Source: Microthrixaceae bacterium
GTDB lineage: Bacteria; Actinomycetota; Acidimicrobiia; Acidimicrobiales; Acidimicrobilacustridaceae
Assembly: GCA_947449015.1 (NCBI GenBank)
Contig: CANFQA010000022.1
Span: 1 to 42,689, forward strand
DNA: 42,689 nt
Reading direction: 5' to 3'
Positions 41,795-42,689 of the stretch are shown in pieces (position 1 is the first letter of the stretch; every line of letters starts with the position of its first letter). A program made the translations under genes and the position numbers. The notes under the pieces are model-generated. The model saw only the letters and a program-made list of their open reading frames with translations. It searched no databases and had not been told where the DNA came from.

Positions 41795-42689
41795 GCCACC
41801 AAGTCACGCTGCGCGGCGAGGTATTCAACTTCGCTGATCTTCGTGAACTGTTTGGACGGGCCAATGAGGAGAAGTCCGGCGACCGTCTTGCTGGCGTGGC
41901 TGCCCGTTCCGAACGTGAGCGTGTTGCGGCCAAGATCGCGCTGGCTGATGTCGGGTTGCGTGAGATCGTGGAGTTCACCTTTGTTGACGACGATGTCTCT
42001 GATCTGATTCACGCTGATCATGACGCTGATGCGTTCGCTTCGATCGCCTCGCTCACGGTTGGAGAGTTCCGCGAATTCCTGCTCGACCCGAAGTTCGCGC
42101 TGCAGTGGCCAACGCTTCGTCGTGCCATCACCCCTGAGATCGCGGCTGCAGTCGCTCGACTTATGGGTGCTCGTGATCTGATGGTGGCGGCGTCGCGTCT
42201 TCGTGTGGTCACACGTTGTCGCAACACCATGGGAGAGCCCGGTGTGTTCGGGGTTCGCATCCAGCCCAACCATCCCGCAGAAGATCCCACCGGCGTGGCG
42301 CTTTCGGTGCTCGATGGTCTGCTGTACGGCTGTGGTGATGCTGTCATCGGGATCAATCCAGTCAACGATTCGGTCGCATCGGTGGTGGCGCTCGAACGCA
42401 CAATCGCCGGAATTATCGAGCAGGTCGGGGCCCCTACGCAGAGCTGCGTGCTGGCGCATTTCACGACCCAACTCGCCGCGCTGGAGGCCGGCGCTCCAAT
42501 TGATCTGTTGTTCCAGAGCATTGGTGGCACCGAGGGGACCAACCGCAGCTTCGGAGTTTCGCTGACCGCACTGGCCGAAGGCCGCGAAGCCGTGCTCGCT
42601 CATCATCGGCAGCGAGATGGGTTCATCGGCGAGCAGGTTCTGTATTTCGAAACCGGTCAAGGCAGTGCGCTTTCGGCCGAGGCGCATAG
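41791..42689 (+). CDS. eutB: Ethanolamine ammonia-lyase large subunit, N-terminal part (partial)
   Basis: The first 299 codons of eutB are present; the gene runs off the right edge. Family segments are RCRNTMGEPGVFGVRIQPNHP (about 143-163), GCGDAVIGINPVNDS, GAPTQSCVLAHFTTQL, LLFQSIGGTEGTNRSFGVSL and the final VLYFETGQGSALSAEAH. EutB carries the ethanolamine-binding site of the coenzyme-B12-dependent lyase that gives acetaldehyde and ammonia. EutC, the small subunit, should follow beyond the window. The ATG overlaps the DUF885 stop by four bases, so it is translationally coupled to it. No microcompartment shell gene is visible in this window. Confidence 0.93.
   Translation, partial: MSHQVTLRGEVFNFADLRELFGRANEEKSGDRLAGVAARSERERVAAKIALADVGLREIVEFTFVDDDVSDLIHADHDADAFASIASLTVGEFREFLLDPKFALQWPTLRRAITPEIAAAVARLMGARDLMVAASRLRVVTRCRNTMGEPGVFGVRIQPNHPAEDPTGVALSVLDGLLYGCGDAVIGINPVNDSVASVVALERTIAGIIEQVGAPTQSCVLAHFTTQLAALEAGAPIDLLFQSIGGTEGTNRSFGVSLTALAEGREAVLAHHRQRDGFIGEQVLYFETGQGSALSAEAH

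Overview
The window (42,689 bp, high GC) looks like a chromosomal segment of an actinobacterium, most likely class Acidimicrobiia. The evidence is a 33-residue bS22 ribosomal protein, a resuscitation-promoting-factor-like transglycosylase, two luciferase-like (F420-type) oxidoreductases, a DUF501-Ppx pair, frequent GTG starts, and the order metG-tatD-rpf-rsmA-ispE ... glmU-prs-rplY-pth ... mfd-(PPIase)-mazG-eno-divIC ... DUF501-ppx. This order closely parallels the Mycobacterium tuberculosis Rv1007c-Rv1026 block. The taxonomic call is inferred from gene content only.

Layout. 1-1784 (minus): an overlapping lipid/CoA-ester operon with an enoyl-CoA isomerase/hydratase homologue, a 2,4-dienoyl-CoA-reductase-like SDR and the start of a luciferase-like oxidoreductase; a divergent metallo-beta-lactamase-fold hydrolase follows (1908-2768). 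2778-11473: a housekeeping block (metG, tatD, rpf-like, rsmA, ispE, bS22, tRNA-Gln, a short glmU, prs, rplY, pth). 11481-13887 (minus): an OB-fold protein and a KimA-like potassium/amino-acid permease. 14093-22029: mfd, a PpiC-type secreted PPIase, mazG, eno and a DivIC/FtsB-like protein. 22122-30533: a complete cluster for a form II (CoxL-like) molybdenum hydroxylase. It has the large subunit, a small membrane protein, the AAA+ and VWA maturation pair, two XdhC-type proteins, convergent FAD and 2Fe-2S subunits, a MocA-like nucleotidyltransferase and a CoxG-like membrane-anchored SRPBCC protein. The cluster sits exactly between divIC and DUF501-ppx, which adjoin in mycobacteria.

30506-35922: DUF501, ppx, a GNAT acetyltransferase, an MFS exporter, an allene-oxide-cyclase-barrel lipoprotein, a stand-alone Fe-S PD-(D/E)XK nuclease and an unrecognised small protein. 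35946-36139: tRNA-Leu(UAA), a perfect 14-bp inverted repeat and a 12-bp tandem repeat. 36155-39775: a second luciferase-like oxidoreductase, an orphan family-5 solute-binding lipoprotein, a cysteine-free thioredoxin-fold protein and a four-helix membrane protein. 39816-end: a tightly overlapping operon of an eIF2B-like protein, a DUF885-like metallopeptidase and the 5' part of ethanolamine ammonia-lyase large subunit (eutB), cut by the window edge.

Recurrent signals. Several genes have a TANNNT hexamer ending 6-8 nt before the start codon, consistent with leaderless transcripts; the rpf-like gene also has TTGCGG 17 bp further upstream. Many neighbouring genes are coupled by ATGA/GTGA overlaps. 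No CRISPR array, insertion sequence, prophage or rRNA gene was seen.
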